A stretch of DNA of 64,000 bases from Chloroflexota bacterium. Its GTDB lineage: Bacteria > Chloroflexota > Anaerolineae > Anaerolineales > Anaerolineaceae. A program made the translations under genes and the position numbers. The stretch spans positions 1,389 to 65,388 of the forward strand of contig WOUT01000001.1 in assembly GCA_009773005.1 (NCBI GenBank). Reading direction: 5' to 3'. Below are positions 61,850 through 64,000 of this stretch, one piece after another. Each line of letters begins with the position of its first letter. The stretch's first letter is position 1. Under the pieces are notes generated by a model. It made no database searches and was not told the DNA's origin. It saw only the letters and a program-made list of their open reading frames with translations.

Positions 61850-62020
61850 AGCGCATGGACCAGATGGAAGTCTGGTTGACGAGGATGAGGGTTCTTCACA
61901 GCAGTGTGGAGTTAACCGGTAAGAAAAACCGGGAAAATCGAAAGATCAGCGGAAGCCCTTCGAACCTAAACAGGTTTGCACTTTCCAACGTGTTGAAAAA
62001 CCATATCAACGACCGGATCA
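61850..62020 (+). ncRNA. glmS self-cleaving ribozyme/riboswitch
   Basis: Signature blocks in order: cleavage site A61850/G61851 before GCGC; P1 hairpin ACCAGA-TGGAAG-TCTGGT (61859-61876); the invariant core GTTGACGAGGATGAGGGTT (61875-61893); and CAGCGGAAGCCCTTC (61947-61961), matching the GGCGGAUGCCUCCC block that completes the pseudoknot core, with a following AACCT/AGGTT hairpin. Glucosamine 6-phosphate acts as cofactor for self-cleavage, which lowers glmS expression. The 3' boundary is approximate. It lies upstream of and in the same sense as glmS. Confidence 0.88.
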
Positions 62021-62091
62021 ATTCCGGCGCAATGGCACTTTCGTGGAAACTAATTTTCACGAGTCTATGCATGCCAGTCTTGGAGGAATTA

Positions 62092-63933
62092 ATGTGCGGA
62101 ATTGTTGGGTACATTGGAAATAAAAATGCAACACCTATCATACTTACTGGTCTAAAGAAACTTGAATACCGCGGTTATGATTCTGCCGGAATCGCGGTGA
62201 TAACAAACGGACATATCGAAGTTCGGCGGGACGCGGGTAAACTCTCAAACCTGGAACAATTGGTGGCAAGTCTTCCAATTGTCGGAAAGGTTGGGATCGG
62301 TCATACACGATGGGCGACACACGGTGAACCATCCACGCGCAACGCCCATCCACATCTCAGTAGTTCAGGAAAAGTGGTAGTTGTTCACAATGGAATCGTT
62401 GAGAATTTTATCGAGTTAAAAGAGGAATTAGTAAAAAAGGGTGTTGAGTTTAAATCGGATACTGATACAGAGACTATAGTTCAGCTGATTGAAATGTATA
62501 TGGAAGACGGACAAAACCTGGAAAGCGCAGTCAGATCGACGCTGGAGAGGTTAAAGGGAGCCCACGGCGTGGTTGTGATGTCTACCCTTGAAAGGGACAA
62601 GATCGTCGCTGCCCGTATCGGCAATGCAGGCGGGGTGGTGATTGGCTTGGGCGATGGTGAGACGTTTATCGCATCCGACATCCCTGCCATTCTTGACTAT
62701 ACAAGAAGCTTAATATTCCTGGAATCCCGGCAAATGGCAGTAGTAACACGTGAGGGAGCCGAGATCACAACTATCGAGGGAGAAAAAATAAAACCGCAGG
62801 TTTCCGCGGTGGCATGGGATCCGGTATCTGCCGAAAAAGGGGAGTACCGCCACTTTATGCAAAAAGAGATCCATGAGCAAGTGAGGGCATTAACCGATAC
62901 TTTAGCCGGACGGGTAGATTTTAAAGAAGGCAGCATCCGATTGCCGCAACTCAATCTCACGATGGAAAAAGCCAAAAGTATCAACAAAATCATCATCACG
63001 GCTTGCGGAACGGCTTCTCACGCCGGAATGGTGGGGAGAGTTCTGATCGAGAGAATTGCGCGCATTCCGACCAGCGTCGAGATCGCTTCGGAATTCAGAT
63101 ACTCAAATCCAATTGTGGATAAGAATACGGTCGTTCTTGCCATTAGTCAATCGGGTGAGACGGCAGACACCTTGGCCGCCATGGAAGAGGCTCGCAATCA
63201 CGGCGCGACGACCTGGTCAATCGTTAACGTTATCGGATCGCAAGCCATGCGCATCTCCGACGGATACATCTCCATGCAGACAGGTCCTGAGATCGGTGTG
63301 GCCTCAACAAAAGCTTTCACCGCACCGTTGGTCGACCTCTACATGCTGGCGGTGTTATTGGCTGACCTGCGTGGAATCATCACACTTGAGGAACGTAAAG
63401 CGCTTGTGGATGACCTGCGGCTTGTACCGGAATTGGTGGGGGAGTGTCTGGACCGTGAAAAGGAAATCGAAGAAGTCGCGGCATTTCTGAAAGATGCGAG
63501 AGACATGCTCTATTTGGGGCGAGGGATCAACATGCCGATTGCCTATGAGGGAGCCTTGAAATTAAAGGAAATCTCTTATATCCATGCCGAAGCTTACCCG
63601 GCTGGCGAGATGAAACATGGACCAATTGCTCTGATCGATGAAGAGATGCCAGTACTGGCGATTTCCATAAAAGATCCCTGGTATGAGAAAATGATCAGCC
63701 AAATCGAGCAAGCAAAGGCTAGGGGAGGAATTGTTATTGCAGTGGCAACGGTCGGGGATAAACGAGTTGAATCCTTGGTAGACCGCATCTTGTGGGTGCC
63801 TGAAACCCCCTGGATGCTAAGCCCTGTGGTCACTGTGATACCGTTGCAAATGCTGGCATACCACATCGCCTCTCTGAGGGGACTGGATGTTGACCAGCCT
63901 CGCAATCTCGCGAAATCAGTGACTGTCGAGTGA
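62092..63933 (+). CDS. glmS: Glutamine-fructose-6-phosphate aminotransferase (isomerising)
   Basis: 613 residues from the ATG at 62092 with GGAGG eight bases upstream; the N-terminal Met is removed to expose Cys2 of MCGIVGYIGN, the glutaminase nucleophile. The frame is open to 61831, but that part is the ribozyme. The glutaminase domain has RGYDSAGIAV and GHTRWATHGEPSTRNAHPH; the isomerase domain has two SIS repeats (ITACGTASHAGMVG, ISQSGETADTL, VASTKAFTAPL) and a C-terminal LAYHIASLRGLDVDQPRNLAKSVTVE. It makes glucosamine 6-phosphate for cell-wall sugar synthesis and is feedback-controlled through its mRNA. Confidence 0.97.
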   Translation: MCGIVGYIGNKNATPIILTGLKKLEYRGYDSAGIAVITNGHIEVRRDAGKLSNLEQLVASLPIVGKVGIGHTRWATHGEPSTRNAHPHLSSSGKVVVVHNGIVENFIELKEELVKKGVEFKSDTDTETIVQLIEMYMEDGQNLESAVRSTLERLKGAHGVVVMSTLERDKIVAARIGNAGGVVIGLGDGETFIASDIPAILDYTRSLIFLESRQMAVVTREGAEITTIEGEKIKPQVSAVAWDPVSAEKGEYRHFMQKEIHEQVRALTDTLAGRVDFKEGSIRLPQLNLTMEKAKSINKIIITACGTASHAGMVGRVLIERIARIPTSVEIASEFRYSNPIVDKNTVVLAISQSGETADTLAAMEEARNHGATTWSIVNVIGSQAMRISDGYISMQTGPEIGVASTKAFTAPLVDLYMLAVLLADLRGIITLEERKALVDDLRLVPELVGECLDREKEIEEVAAFLKDARDMLYLGRGINMPIAYEGALKLKEISYIHAEAYPAGEMKHGPIALIDEEMPVLAISIKDPWYEKMISQIEQAKARGGIVIAVATVGDKRVESLVDRILWVPETPWMLSPVVTVIPLQMLAYHIASLRGLDVDQPRNLAKSVTVE

Positions 63934-63940
63934 AGTTCTC

Positions 63941-63970
63941 AAGCCGTTGGATGATCTCCAGCGGCTTTTT
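63941..63970 (+). terminator. Rho-independent terminator of glmS
   Basis: 10-bp stem AAGCCGTTGG / CCAGCGGCTT (one G-U pair; 63941-63950 and 63958-63967), 7-base loop, T5. Nothing further is recognisable to the end of the window. Confidence 0.9.
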
Positions 63971-64000
63971 CTATTAATTTTCGAATAGCTTCTATCAGGA

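Noticed and set aside
61831-62091. 87-residue N-terminal extension of GlmS
   Set aside because: The frame is open but contains the glmS ribozyme; Cys2 of MCGIVGY must be N-terminal for glutaminase activity, and GGAGG precedes the inner ATG.

Overview
The window reads as a contiguous piece of a bacterial chromosome with moderate G+C, dense genes on both strands, Shine-Dalgarno-led starts and many short stem-loop terminators. The housekeeping set, a two-subunit glycine dehydrogenase, an ADP-forming acetyl-CoA ligase, a tungsten-type aldehyde oxidoreductase and the style of the conserved hypothetical proteins together suggest an anaerobic Chloroflexota of the Anaerolineae type. That is inference from gene content; the window holds no rRNA or other phylogenetic marker I could place by eye.

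Layout. Positions 265-4912 (minus) form a branched-chain amino acid ABC transporter, with a strong promoter and three tandem palindromes upstream and an internal terminator after the binding-protein gene. Next come an MFS transporter, a small acidic cysteine protein, a VKOR-like thiol oxidoreductase, a Rel/Spo alarmone enzyme, a HAD phosphatase and a two-subunit flavin/iron-sulfur amine dehydrogenase (to 13591). 13802-20903 holds core genes: pfkA (with an odd Mg-site residue), prfB with its programmed frameshift, ftsY, rlmN, a NagD-like phosphatase, clpP and tig, with a tRNA-Leu(UAG) just before tig. 21658-27936 is a carbon block: ADP-forming acyl-CoA ligase, glycerate kinase facing a hydroxyacid dehydrogenase, and a threonine-dehydrogenase-like SDR. 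28043-36980 holds secDF, a small P-loop protein, a SpoIIE-type phosphatase, rpmF, hflX, an aminotransferase, an M28 peptidase and trmFO.

The most striking region is 37026-50023. It carries rpoN (sigma-54 with a zinc ribbon inserted after region I), a PAS-type histidine kinase and a sigma-54 activator with no DNA-binding domain. A second transcription unit follows: a small membrane protein, a 1780-residue TPR protein and a TPR/caspase-fold (C25-like) peptidase, ending at a strong terminator. Two sigma-54 (-24/-12) promoters that differ at one base out of 16 precede rpoN and the small membrane-protein gene. I read this as a self-contained sigma-54 circuit controlling a TPR-plus-protease effector of unknown function, and it is my main candidate for an undescribed system.

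50094-57147 holds alaS, a ferredoxin-NADP reductase and gcvH-gcvPA-gcvPB behind a structured leader that resembles a glycine riboswitch and ends in a terminator. The end of the window has a second MFS transporter, a long aldehyde ferredoxin oxidoreductase, a membrane-anchored hypothetical protein and glmS preceded by a clear glmS self-cleaving ribozyme. Threonine dehydrogenase, glycine cleavage, glycerate kinase and hydroxyacid dehydrogenase fit one amino-acid-to-C2/C3 degradation scheme, with acetyl-CoA converted to acetate and ATP by the ADP-forming ligase and reducing power passing through ferredoxin enzymes.
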